DNA of 17,901 nt from Bog-756 sp043784065. GTDB lineage: Bacteria; Actinomycetota; Acidimicrobiia; Acidimicrobiales; RAAP-2. The notes beneath the pieces were generated by a model, which ran no database searches, was not told the origin of the DNA, and saw only the letters and a program-made list of their open reading frames with translations. A program made the position numbers and the translations under genes. Positions 1 to 6,768 of this stretch are shown here, one piece after another. The stretch covers positions 1-17,901 of the forward strand of contig JAYVYR010000067.1 in assembly GCA_043784065.1 (NCBI GenBank), written 5' to 3'. Numbering within the stretch: position 1 is the stretch's first letter; each line of letters opens with the position of its first letter.

Positions 1-955
1 GCCCATCTGGCCGGGGATCAACGCCCGATCGTCTACCGGCTAGCCGGGTGATGGACTTCAACACTTTGGTGCTCTCCACTACCGGAGGTCTGAGGCTCGT
101 CAGGTAGCTTCGCCGGACGGCAACAACCGGCACGCCCAGAGCCATGCCTTCGTGTAGAGGCAGGCCGAATCCCCCGTAGAGCAAGGGCACAACCACCACC
201 GATGCGGCCGCCATCACCCCGAGCGCAGTTGCATCGTCTACTCGCCCGATCCGAACCGTCCCTGGAAGGTCGGCAAAGAGACGGTCCCGACGAGAGTCGG
301 CTGGGCCAATGAGCACGAGTTGGGTGTCCGGACGAAATGGTTGGAGCAGGGCCCAGGCGGCGGCAAGTCCGGTGAGGTTCTTGCGTTCCGTGCAACCTCC
401 GGCGAGGAGAGCGAACGATGGGTGGATGCCGCGGGCGGTGAGGGCATCCTGCTCAAGTGACCGAGCCCCGAAGAAGCGGTCGTCGACTCCGTAAGGGATG
501 GGTACCGGGTCACATACCCCGAGCTGGCCTGCAACTTCATCGGCCGCGAACTGCGACGGACAAATCACCGCAGCAGCGCGTCGGGCGGAACATGCAACGT
601 CTGCCACCGGTCGGCCTTCGTCGGGAAAGCGCCAGGGTGCGACGTCGTGCACGGTGAGGACTTCGGGACGAGGGGCGGGGGGCAGGCGGAGGTCCATGTG
701 GTGGACGACATCGTGACCACGGTAGAGCACCAGGCCAGCCGCCCGGCGGAGGACGTCCGGCGCGTCGGCAAGGAGACGGCCCGGAACTTGGGCCGTTCCC
801 TCGAGAGGAGAACGGAGGGTCCGGATCTCTACCGGGTCCACGTTCCTTCGTGCTCCGAGCTCGGAGGGCGCCCGCTCGGTGAGCTGGCGGTCCTAGACCT
901 GCTGGCCCATGGGGTTGCCGGATGCCAGTGTGACCAGGGCCACCCGGTGACTCAT
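1..955 (-). pseudogene. GT4-family glycosyltransferase, nonsense-interrupted, left end outside window
   Basis: The frame read from the ATG at 955 down to position 1 gives a GT-B, GT4-type glycosyltransferase. An N-terminal domain contains VLTVHDVAPWRFPDE, followed by FAADEVAGQLGV, PYGVDDRFFGA, LLAGGCTERKNL, LVLIGPADSRRDRLF and the donor-site segment YGGFGLPLHEGMALGVPVVA. Such enzymes move a sugar from a nucleotide donor to a lipid or glycan acceptor at the cytoplasmic membrane. Codon 21 (895-893) is TAG, directly after MGQQV, where a Tyr codon (TAC) would fit the family. The frame is otherwise open from 892 to the window edge. The first Glu of the EX7E motif is Gly (residue 261, 175-173), while the second (residue 269) is kept. 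After PVVA the usual conserved tail is not recognisable. Together this suggests a decaying gene. A shortened protein from an internal GTG near 840 cannot be excluded. Confidence 0.7.
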
Positions 956-1328
956 TGGCCGGTCGTCTCACTGGAAGATGGTCGACCCCGGCGCTCCACG
1001 TTGATCATGCGGCACGAGCTGGAGGGAGCGACTGCCGTCGGAGATCGCGGATAGACGTCGGTTGCGCGAATGACGAGCATGGCTCACGTTGACGTCCGAC
1101 CCAGGTGTTAGCGGCACCGCTGTATGCACATGAGCTGGCAGCGTTCCATGACCATGGTTCGGCAACGTTCTTTGCACATCGTCGACGAGGAGTGGTGACT
1201 TTCGGGTCCGGTGCGGGCGCGCACCACCGTGCGTGGTCGTCTGCACTGGCAGCCGTTTTTTGAGGATCGTCGGGGAAGGTCCACCAGGCGAATGCAGCGT
1301 CATCCGTCTCGCCCGTTGGAGGACCAGG
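956..1328. other. 373-bp gene-free stretch with short repeats
   Basis: I see no convincing protein in either strand here. Frames that are open show no family motif and no sensible start. The stretch holds a 12-bp palindromic site (1110-1121), two copies each of TGCACAT and GGCARCGTTC (1125-1179), and otherwise nothing recognisable. In elements that carry a DUF6431 gene, an integrase-like transposase would be expected downstream of it, which is this position. No DDE-type motif is visible, so the transposase has been lost or was never present. Confidence 0.45.
1110..1179. repeat. Palindrome plus paired short direct repeats, possible element end
   Basis: AGCGG-CA-CCGCT at 1110-1121 is a perfect 5-bp inverted repeat with a 2-nt centre. 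It is followed by TGCACAT (1125-1131), GGCAGCGTTC (1137-1146), GGCAACGTTC (1161-1170) and TGCACAT (1173-1179). The two 10-mers are 24 bp apart and the two 7-mers 48 bp apart. Spaced repeats like these resemble protein-binding sites at a transposon end, but that role is inference. Confidence 0.35.
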
Positions 1329-1940
1329 TCAGGGCCCTCTGGCGGGTATCGGCGGAACGTGTCCGCCAAGCCATGGCAGATCCACGCGGGTGGACATGAA
1401 CTCGCCGCCGGTGATCCAGCAGGCGAACCTCCAAGGAGGAAGGAGCGGTCGCCAGGGGTGCCGGTTGACGCTGGTCCACCAGGTGGCACCGAGAGCCGTC
1501 ACTGCCCCCACGATCGGGTCCCGGTCCGGAAGGAGGACGGGGCCGCCCCAGTGCACTGCAAGGCTGGCGAGACCAACGCCAAGCAGTGGCGCCCTGTCTG
1601 CGAACCGTGTCATCCACGAGCGGACCGTGCGTTCAGGAACGGTGCCGAGCAGGTGCGCTCGTGATTCCGCACCAGGAGCACCCGCCTCGATCGCCAGAGC
1701 TGCGCCGATGGTGTCCGCGCTGTCGAGGCGCCGGGCAAGGACGAACTCCGGCAGCACTGCATGTCTCGAGCGACATGACGGACAACGCACACAGCGGATC
1801 CTGACGCGATGGATGACTCCACGATCGCGCACTTGGCGCCAATAGGAGCCGTCGAAGCTCATGGGCCGGTTGCACGGCACGCAGCGAGGACGCGGGATCA
1901 CGACTCGATCTCCGAGGCGGGCATACTGATCCACACTCAA
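1329..1940 (-). CDS. DUF6431-type zinc-ribbon/HTH protein of insertion elements, orphan copy
   Basis: This 203-residue protein has paired Cys motifs (CVPC near residues 20-23; CVRCPSC near 50-56) forming a zinc ribbon. A helical DNA-binding stretch follows, with the segment VPERTVRSWMTRFADR. The C-terminal part, WRPLLPPWRFACWITGGEFMSTRVDLPW, keeps its first residues in a pattern I associate with DUF6431 proteins encoded next to IS481-like integrases in Actinobacteria. The product would be an accessory DNA-binding protein of a mobile element. The start is doubtful. TTG at 1940 is the first standard start, yet the same frame stays open to 2009 with plausible family sequence (FPFQLSVDQYARLGD), so the native start may have been lost. 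No transposase follows. The family assignment is from memory of sequence pattern and is moderately sure. Confidence 0.6.
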   Translation of the reverse strand: MSVDQYARLGDRVVIPRPRCVPCNRPMSFDGSYWRQVRDRGVIHRVRIRCVRCPSCRSRHAVLPEFVLARRLDSADTIGAALAIEAGAPGAESRAHLLGTVPERTVRSWMTRFADRAPLLGVGLASLAVHWGGPVLLPDRDPIVGAVTALGATWWTSVNRHPWRPLLPPWRFACWITGGEFMSTRVDLPWLGGHVPPIPARGP

Positions 1941-2100
1941 CTGGAACGGGAAGATCGAGGCGATTGCTCGTTCTACCGCATCTGGGGGATCCTCGATCCG
2001 GGGCCATTCTCAAAGAGCGTTGCCGAAACGGGGGCCTACATCACCAGGTAGGCATGCCGCCAACACCAGGATGGTCCCGGGGGATCGTCGACTCAGTAGG

Positions 2101-2140
2101 CCGACAGGGTGGAACCGACAGGGTGGAACCGACAGGGTGG
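2101..2140. repeat. Three tandem copies of a 14-bp repeat
   Basis: The unit CCGACAGGGTGGAA occurs at 2101-2114 and 2115-2128, and its first 12 bases recur at 2129-2140, followed by CTTCAAGT. The array sits about 160 bp upstream of the DUF6431 start. Phased short repeats of this kind are typical of transposase-binding sites at an IS end. Slippage-generated simple repeats are the alternative. Confidence 0.7.
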
Positions 2141-2163
2141 CTTCAAGTACCGTCGGACATCGG

Positions 2164-2601
2164 TCAGGCGCCGGGAGGCTCAGGCATCGGACTCCGGACG
2201 ACGGCCACGGTCTTGGTCGGGTCATCCGGGTCGAAGTGCAGGATGAACTGGGCGTTAGGGTCTTCTGGCTGATCGGGAGCCTCCATGACAAAAGCGGGGA
2301 CCTCCCGCTTCTGCTCGAGCGCCTGCTGAAGTCCGAGAGCGATGCCGGAAAGTACGGCGCCGGTGGCCGACCGCTTCATCCACTGACTGAAACGCAACGG
2401 GTCGTGGGCGAGCTCGTCATCAGTCACGTTGTCACACGTCACATCGACAGCGGTGCCGTCGTCGGGAAGATCCGCCGTCTCTCGTTCAGCTGTGCCCACG
2501 ATCTGCGGGTCTTCTTCGGCTCCTTGTGCCCTCACCCGGTCAAACTCGGTTGCCTCTACCGCCGGGCCCGAGTTGTCGTCAGCCTCCGGGAAGTCGTCCA
2601 C
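2164..2601 (-). CDS. Conserved acidic hypothetical protein
   Basis: The product has 145 residues starting from GTG. Residues 1-65 are rich in Asp and Glu, look disordered and show no motif. Residues 66-145 form a compact block: HDPLRFSQWMKRSATG, a short apolar helix AVLSGIALGLQQALE, then a hydrophobic strand-like stretch AQFILHFDPDDPTKTVAVV. I do not recognise a named family, though the C-terminal block has the feel of a conserved actinobacterial protein of unknown function. It is divergently transcribed from the DtxR-type gene with only 67 bp between the starts. Its own start is placed for a leaderless mRNA: TACCGT, 6 nt, GTG. The short apolar helix is too weak to call a membrane anchor. Confidence 0.75.
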   Translation of the reverse strand: MDDFPEADDNSGPAVEATEFDRVRAQGAEEDPQIVGTAERETADLPDDGTAVDVTCDNVTDDELAHDPLRFSQWMKRSATGAVLSGIALGLQQALEQKREVPAFVMEAPDQPEDPNAQFILHFDPDDPTKTVAVVRSPMPEPPGA

Positions 2602-2613
2602 GTCTCCACGGTA
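2601..2613 (-). promoter_or_regulatory. -10 box TACCGT for leaderless transcript of the hypothetical gene
   Basis: On the minus strand TACCGT (2613-2608) is followed by six bases (GGAGAC) and then the GTG start at 2601. This puts the predicted first transcribed base on the start codon. No convincing -35 is visible. Confidence 0.5.
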
Positions 2614-2656
2614 CCCTGCGGTCCGGAGAGGCGACCCGTCGGATTCGCCGGTGCCC

Positions 2657-2669
2657 TAGGATCGGAATG
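2657..2669 (+). promoter_or_regulatory. -10 box TAGGAT for leaderless transcript of the DtxR-family gene
   Basis: TAGGAT (2657-2662) is followed by six bases and the GTG start at 2669, the same geometry as at four other gene starts in this window. There is no Shine-Dalgarno sequence, and I see no iron-box-like palindrome in the 67-bp divergent spacer. Confidence 0.55.
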
Positions 2670-3328
2670 TGCTGGACCGTTTCCACCCACCGGTTGAGGA
2701 GTACCTCGAGACGATCTTCGCCCTGGATGAGGAGGGGATCCCGGTCATCCAGGCCCGCCTGGCCGAGCGCCTGGGCAAGGCCGCCCCGTCCGTCTCGGAG
2801 ATGCTGGACCGTCTCGAGGCAGAGGACCTCATCGCCCGCACCGGACGCCGCATCTCGATGACCTCTGCGGGCCGGTCGTTGGCAGAAGGGGTGGTCCGCA
2901 AGCATCGTCTGGCCGAGCGGCTGCTTGTCGACATCATCGGACTGGACTGGGACAAGGCCCACGTCGAAGCCGGACGCTGGGAACACGTCATCTCCGACGA
3001 TGTCGAAGCGAGGCTCGTGGTGCTCCTCGACAACCCGACTACGTGCCCCCACGGGAACCCCATTCCGGGGTCGACCCCTGACGGCACTAGCCAGCGGCGC
3101 CTGGCTGAAGCCCAGCCCGGCGATCACATCCGACTTGTCCGGATCACCGAAAGCGTCGAGCACGAAGCGGACTCGCTCAGCTACCTCGGCGACAACGGGC
3201 TGACCCCTGGCACCACGGCGCTCGTGCAATCTCGGGCACCGGACGGGACGCTCACCCTTATCCTGGGGGAAGCAGCAATCGCCCTCGGCCCGGCAATGAC
3301 CGAACGGATGTTCATCGCCTCTGCCTGA
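2669..3328 (+). CDS. DtxR/IdeR-family metal-dependent transcriptional regulator
   Basis: The 219 residues cover the three domains of DtxR: winged HTH (about 1-70; VIQARLAERLGKAAPSVSEM), a metal-binding dimerisation domain (about 71-135; VVRKHRLAERLLVDIIGLD, WEHVISDDVEARL, PHGNPIPG) and a C-terminal SH3/FeoA-like domain (about 148-219). Such proteins bind Fe(II) or Mn(II) in the cytoplasm and then repress uptake genes. His79, Glu83, His98, Glu105 and His106 are all kept at DtxR numbering. The position of Cys102 is Gly (EAGRWEH), and Met10 aligns with Glu11 (VEEYLETI). An acidic residue at that place is typical of Mn-responsive MntR-like members, so the metal may not be iron. The gene stands alone after a divergent promoter region. 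IdeR orthology is not certain. Confidence 0.92.
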   Translation: MLDRFHPPVEEYLETIFALDEEGIPVIQARLAERLGKAAPSVSEMLDRLEAEDLIARTGRRISMTSAGRSLAEGVVRKHRLAERLLVDIIGLDWDKAHVEAGRWEHVISDDVEARLVVLLDNPTTCPHGNPIPGSTPDGTSQRRLAEAQPGDHIRLVRITESVEHEADSLSYLGDNGLTPGTTALVQSRAPDGTLTLILGEAAIALGPAMTERMFIASA

Positions 3329-3423
3329 GTTGACTACCGCCCGAGCTGACGACCGGACGCGGGAATCGCCGATGCTACGACTCGACTTACGACCTGGCGA
3401 CTGTGGTGTAGGGCCAGCTCCGG

Positions 3424-3450
3424 TCAGCACTCACTAGAGTGGAGTGCCAG
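3424..3450 (+). promoter_or_regulatory. CIRCE operator (HrcA binding site) overlapping the hrcA -10 box
   Basis: The left arm TCAGCACTC (3424-3432), a 9-nt spacer (3433-3441) and the right arm GAGTGCCAG (3442-3450) match the CIRCE consensus TTAGCACTC-N9-GAGTGCTAA with one and two mismatches and the exact spacing. HrcA binds CIRCE and represses heat-shock genes when unstressed. The spacer contains TAGAGT (3435-3440), a good -10 candidate, so bound HrcA would cover the promoter. The site is about 60 bp upstream of the first hrcA start I favour. Confidence 0.85.
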
Positions 3451-3509
3451 ACACGACCGGGCCCCCGGTGGGGTGTCCGCCCGCCCACGACCTATTCCTG
3501 GTGAGCCCC

Positions 3510-4574
3510 ATGCCGACTGTCGATGACCGCCGATCAGATAGCCCCACTCTTGGTGACGCAGGCCTTGACGCCCGCAAGGCAGCCATCCTCAACGCCGTGG
3601 TGACCGAATACGTTGGCTCGGCCCAGCCCGTTGGTTCGCAGCACGTAGTCGATGCCCCAGGAGTGAGTGTCTCGTCAGCCACTGTGCGGTCTGACATGGC
3701 TGCCCTCGAGCGCGACGGCTACCTGGTCCAGCCTCACACCAGCGCCGGCCGCATCCCGACCGACAAGGGCTACCGCTTCTTCGTCGACCATCTCAGCGGA
3801 ACCGGGTCCCTTGACCCGGGTGGCCGCCTCCGGGTCCGCCAGTTCTTCGATCACGCCCATGGCGAGATCGAACAGATGCTGGAGCGCACATCCGGCCTGC
3901 TAGCCGACCTCACCGACTGCACGGCCATGGTGGTTGGCCCATCTCACGAGTCGGCTTTCGTCCGTTCGGTGCAGCTGGTCGGTCTCGGCCACCGGCTGGC
4001 TCTGCTCGTGGTGGTGCTGGCAGATGGCGCCGTCCGCAAGCAGAGCATCGAGTTGTCCGAAGAGGTCGACGAGGCTGTCCTGGCCGACGCCGGCGGCCGA
4101 CTGGCGGCCTATGCCCTCGGCGCCCCACTTTCCCAGGTCGGCGTAACCGTCGCCCCCAGCGGCAATCCAACAGTCGACTCGGTCGTGGCCGTCGGTGTAG
4201 GCGCTCTGCACGCCTTGAGCGAGAGCGAAAGCGGCGACCAGCTCTTTGTGGGCGGATCCTCCCGGATGGCCGCCGCCTTCGACGCCGTGGACACCGTCCG
4301 CTCCGTCCTCACCATTCTCGAGCAGCAGCTCGTGGTGGTATCGCTCCTCCGCGACATCCTGGATACCGGACTTACAGTGGCTATCGGCGCTGAGCACGGG
4401 GTGGAGCCACTCGCCTCGTGCGCAATCGTCGTGATGCCGGTGTCGGTGGACGGCATCGAGGCCGGCACCATCGGCCTGCTCGGCCCCACTCGGATGAACT
4501 ACCCCCTGGCTTTGGCCGCCGCTCGTGTAGTCGGCGATCGACTGGGCAAACGACTGGGCGAGGCGGCACGATGA
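3510..4574 (+). CDS. hrcA: Heat-inducible transcription repressor HrcA
   Basis: HrcA represses chaperone genes by binding CIRCE and is tuned by GroEL in well-studied bacteria. From ATG 3510 the protein has 354 residues, close to the usual 340 or so. The N-terminal winged HTH contains LDARKAAILNAVVTEYVGSA and SSATVRSDMAALERDGYLV, followed by the family signature HTSAGRIPTDKGYRFFVD (about 76-93). The remainder is the GAF-like and dimerisation region, ending with a typical IGLLGPTRMNYPLALAAARV segment. GTG 3501 is an alternative start. The GTG at 3444 lies inside the CIRCE and is unlikely. No clear ribosome binding site precedes 3510. The stop overlaps the dnaJ start (ATGA), so the two genes are translationally coupled. 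Confidence 0.96.
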   Translation: MPTVDDRRSDSPTLGDAGLDARKAAILNAVVTEYVGSAQPVGSQHVVDAPGVSVSSATVRSDMAALERDGYLVQPHTSAGRIPTDKGYRFFVDHLSGTGSLDPGGRLRVRQFFDHAHGEIEQMLERTSGLLADLTDCTAMVVGPSHESAFVRSVQLVGLGHRLALLVVVLADGAVRKQSIELSEEVDEAVLADAGGRLAAYALGAPLSQVGVTVAPSGNPTVDSVVAVGVGALHALSESESGDQLFVGGSSRMAAAFDAVDTVRSVLTILEQQLVVVSLLRDILDTGLTVAIGAEHGVEPLASCAIVVMPVSVDGIEAGTIGLLGPTRMNYPLALAAARVVGDRLGKRLGEAAR

Positions 4575-5713
4575 CTGACGCCGACCTCTATGAGCTCCTC
4601 GGCGTCGGACGCGATGCCTCGGACGACGAACTGAAGCGCGCCTATCGGGTCAAAGCCCGCCAATTTCACCCGGACACCAACCATGCCGGTAGTGAGGACG
4701 ACGAGCATTTCAAGGAGATCAGCCTGGCCTACGAGGTCCTCCGTGACCCCGAACGCCGAGCGCGCTATGACCGTTTCGGTCACGCTGGAGTCTTCGGCCA
4801 GGCCGCCGGAGGCGGTGGCCAGGCCGACGACCCCTTCGCTGCAGGCGGATTGGGCGATCTTTTCGACGCCTTTTTCAACGGTGTCGGCGGGGCCCAGGCC
4901 GGCAGGCGGCACAGCGGCCCGGCACCGGGTCCCGACGCCGAGCTGGTTGTCGAGTTGATGTTCCGGGAGGCCGTGTTCGGCGTGCAGCGCGAAGTCGCTG
5001 TGACCATCCCCGTCCACTGCGATGCGTGTGAAGGCTCCGGTGCCCAGCCCGGCACTTCGGTGACACGTTGTCCGGACTGTCAAGGGGCCGGTGAACTACG
5101 CCGGATCCGCCAATCGATTCTTGGCCAGGTCGTTACCGCCGTAGCGTGCCAACGCTGCCAGGGCACGGGACAGTCCGTTGCTTCACCATGCATCGAATGC
5201 CGAGGAGAAGGCCGGCACAATCAGTCGCGCACCCTGACTGTGGATATACCAGCCGGGGTCGACGACGGCTCGACCCTCCGCCTAGCCGGCCACGGGCCTG
5301 CGGGGTTCCGAGGCGGTCCCAATGGCGCGCTGTTCGTCCACCTCTCGGTCGCGCGCGACGACGAATTCCAGCGGTCCGGTGTCGACCTACACGCCACGGT
5401 GAATGTGCCGGTTGCGCTCGCTGCCCTCGGTGGCAGCGTTCCCTTCGACACCTTGGATGACTCACGCGACGTCACCATCGCCGAAGGCACACAGAGCGGT
5501 GCCGTGCTCACGTTGAAGGGCCTCGGCGTTCCCAAGGTCCGGGGCCGTGGTCGGGGTGACCTCTACATCCAGATTCAGGTCGACACGCCGACCGGGTTGG
5601 ACGATGTGCAGCGCGAACTTCTCGCCCGCCTTGCCGAGGCCCGTTCGGAAGCGCTGGGCGATGCGCCGCAACACGAGGGGCTCTTCTCGAAGCTGCGCTC
5701 CGCGCTGAGCTGA
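4571..5713 (+). CDS. dnaJ: Chaperone protein DnaJ
   Basis: DnaJ is the cytoplasmic co-chaperone that delivers unfolded clients to DnaK and stimulates its ATPase. The 380 residues show every type I element: a J domain (1-70) with HPD at 33-35, a Gly/Phe-rich linker (about 71-115), four CxxCxGxG zinc repeats with Cys at 150/153, 167/170, 193/196 and 207/210, and the C-terminal client-binding domains. No dnaK or grpE is nearby. Pairing with hrcA suggests the second DnaJ (often called DnaJ2) that many actinobacteria carry apart from the dnaK-grpE-dnaJ1 operon. The start overlaps the hrcA stop and expression should follow the CIRCE-controlled promoter. Confidence 0.97.
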   Translation: MTDADLYELLGVGRDASDDELKRAYRVKARQFHPDTNHAGSEDDEHFKEISLAYEVLRDPERRARYDRFGHAGVFGQAAGGGGQADDPFAAGGLGDLFDAFFNGVGGAQAGRRHSGPAPGPDAELVVELMFREAVFGVQREVAVTIPVHCDACEGSGAQPGTSVTRCPDCQGAGELRRIRQSILGQVVTAVACQRCQGTGQSVASPCIECRGEGRHNQSRTLTVDIPAGVDDGSTLRLAGHGPAGFRGGPNGALFVHLSVARDDEFQRSGVDLHATVNVPVALAALGGSVPFDTLDDSRDVTIAEGTQSGAVLTLKGLGVPKVRGRGRGDLYIQIQVDTPTGLDDVQRELLARLAEARSEALGDAPQHEGLFSKLRSALS

Positions 5714-5888
5714 TCGTGTCAGGATGGCCGGGTCGCCTCGGCTGGTGCCGCTGTGGGTAGAGCGAACGGTGAGCACCGAATGGACGCCATCGGCCTATTG
5801 CGGACGCATGCGTGGGTGATCCCTGGTGGGTAACGGTGGCACTCCTACTGGCGGTACGGGACCACCTTGGGTTCCCGATCCGGTCCTG

Positions 5889-6614
5889 GTGTCAGCCGTG
5901 GCCATGGTTTTCGTGGCCGACCCGACCGCCCCTGTGGTCGGCCGCACCGACCTGTATCACCTCCTCGACGTACTGCGCCTGCGAGCCGGCGAACTGGTCG
6001 TCGTTTCCGATGGCTGTGGCCGTTGGGTCCCGTGCCGCGTGGCATCCACCGCCCCGCTCAAGGGGTCGAGACGGGCGGAACCGGGTGATGTACTTGTTAC
6101 CGACGGGCCGGTTGTCGTGGCGGCGCGGCTCATTCCCGAGGTCACGGTGGCGTTCGCCCCGACGAAGGGCGACCGGCCCGAGTGGGTGACGCAGAAGTTG
6201 ACCGAACTGGGGGTCGACCGGATAGTGCCCCTTCGAACCTCACGCTCGGTGGTGCGCTGGGAAGGGGAGCGCGGCGACAAGGCGGTCGAGCGTCTGCGTC
6301 GCGTGGCTCGAGAGGCGGCCGCTCAGTGTCGTCGACCGTGGCTGCCCGAAGTGACCGAGGTGTGCCGGCTCGCCGATGTGCCCGGGCCGGCCGGCGCCCC
6401 GATAACCCTGGCCGACGCCGGTGGCGGCCCCCCAGGACTGGATCGGCCCGTCCTGGCCGTGGGTCCCGAAGGCGGCTGGGACGGTGACGAACGCGCCGCC
6501 TTCGGTCCGCCCGTCGGGCTAGGCCCCACTATCTTGCGAGCCGAGACGGCGGCCATTGTGGCGGGAACTCTGCTCTGTGGGCTCCGTAGCGGAGTCGTTC
6601 TGCCTCTTGCGTAA
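5889..6614 (+). CDS. rsmE: 16S rRNA (uracil-1498-N3)-methyltransferase RsmE
   Basis: RsmE is a SPOUT-class enzyme that uses S-adenosylmethionine to methylate U1498 of 16S rRNA in the assembled 30S subunit. Visible hallmarks are an N-terminal PUA-like part (HLLDVLRLRAGELVVVSDG), the core PTKGDRPEWVTQKLTELGVD, GPEGGW at about 192-197, and the knot motif LGPTILRAETAAI near 211-223. GTG 5889 gives 241 residues, close to the family's usual 240-250. The frame stays open to a GTG at 5826, but the extra Gly/Pro-rich residues look non-native; ATG 5904 is another option. It follows dnaJ by 175 bp with no clear promoter and is probably co-transcribed. The spacer, where other bacteria often have prmA, holds no gene I can support. 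Confidence 0.93.
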   Translation: MSAVAMVFVADPTAPVVGRTDLYHLLDVLRLRAGELVVVSDGCGRWVPCRVASTAPLKGSRRAEPGDVLVTDGPVVVAARLIPEVTVAFAPTKGDRPEWVTQKLTELGVDRIVPLRTSRSVVRWEGERGDKAVERLRRVAREAAAQCRRPWLPEVTEVCRLADVPGPAGAPITLADAGGGPPGLDRPVLAVGPEGGWDGDERAAFGPPVGLGPTILRAETAAIVAGTLLCGLRSGVVLPLA

Positions 6615-6681
6615 CCACGCTCCGTGAGGAAAACTGGTTTGAAACAGAATTTCACGCGGCAACCAGCACACTGCGTGCCGG

Positions 6682-6694
6682 TCACATCGGGTGA
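6682..6694. promoter_or_regulatory. BldD-box-like palindrome upstream of the bldD homologue
   Basis: TCAC-ATCGG-GTGA is a perfect 4-bp inverted repeat with a 5-nt spacer. Against the Streptomyces BldD-box consensus as I remember it (tnACnc[A/T]GnGTnA), seven of nine fixed positions match. It lies 75 bp before the favoured start of the BldD homologue. In Streptomyces BldD represses its own gene, so autoregulation is a reasonable guess. A short palindrome in GC-rich DNA could also be chance. Confidence 0.4.
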
Positions 6695-6768
6695 GAAACA
6701 TGCTCAGGCAAGGGGTTACCCCGCTGGCTGGGCCCGAGGGGCGAACGGTGGGGAGTGGAGGCGTGGTC

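Larger units (their letters stand above)
1100..2150 (-). mobile_element. Probable remnant of an IS carrying DUF6431
   Basis: An element-type gene (1329-1940) lies between two repeat clusters (1110-1179 and 2101-2140) and beside a broken glycosyltransferase. No transposase, matched terminal inverted repeats or target-site duplication could be recognised, so the limits given are only approximate. Confidence 0.35.

Noticed and set aside
956..1328. Remnant integrase/transposase after the DUF6431 gene
   Set aside because: I read the minus-strand frames and found no DDE pattern or HTH start typical of IS481-like integrases. The open frame there has no family features.
2101..2142. The three 14-bp repeats as a CRISPR array
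   Set aside because: The units are directly adjacent with no spacers, are too short, and no cas genes are present.
2602..2668. Iron-box operator in the divergent spacer before the DtxR-family gene
   Set aside because: No 19-bp palindrome resembling the DtxR/IdeR box (TTAGG...CCTAA) is present. The only related string is the TAGGAT -10 box.
2579..3430. Long open frame on the minus strand (283 codons) opposite the DtxR-family gene
   Set aside because: It lies antisense to a gene with clear family motifs and has no recognisable motif itself. Long mirror frames are expected in GC-rich coding DNA.
3444..3509. GTG at 3444 as the start of hrcA
   Set aside because: It lies inside the right arm region of the CIRCE and at or before the predicted transcription start, and the added residues do not match HrcA. 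ATG 3510 or GTG 3501 is preferred.
5724..5819. Small open frame of 31 codons between dnaJ and rsmE
   Set aside because: It has no ribosome binding site, family resemblance or coupling to its neighbours. Short open frames are common by chance in this DNA.
6615..6768. Riboswitch, for example a c-di-GMP type, upstream of the bldD homologue
   Set aside because: No conserved aptamer core or extended pairing was recognisable by eye. The only clear structure is the short TCAC/GTGA palindrome.
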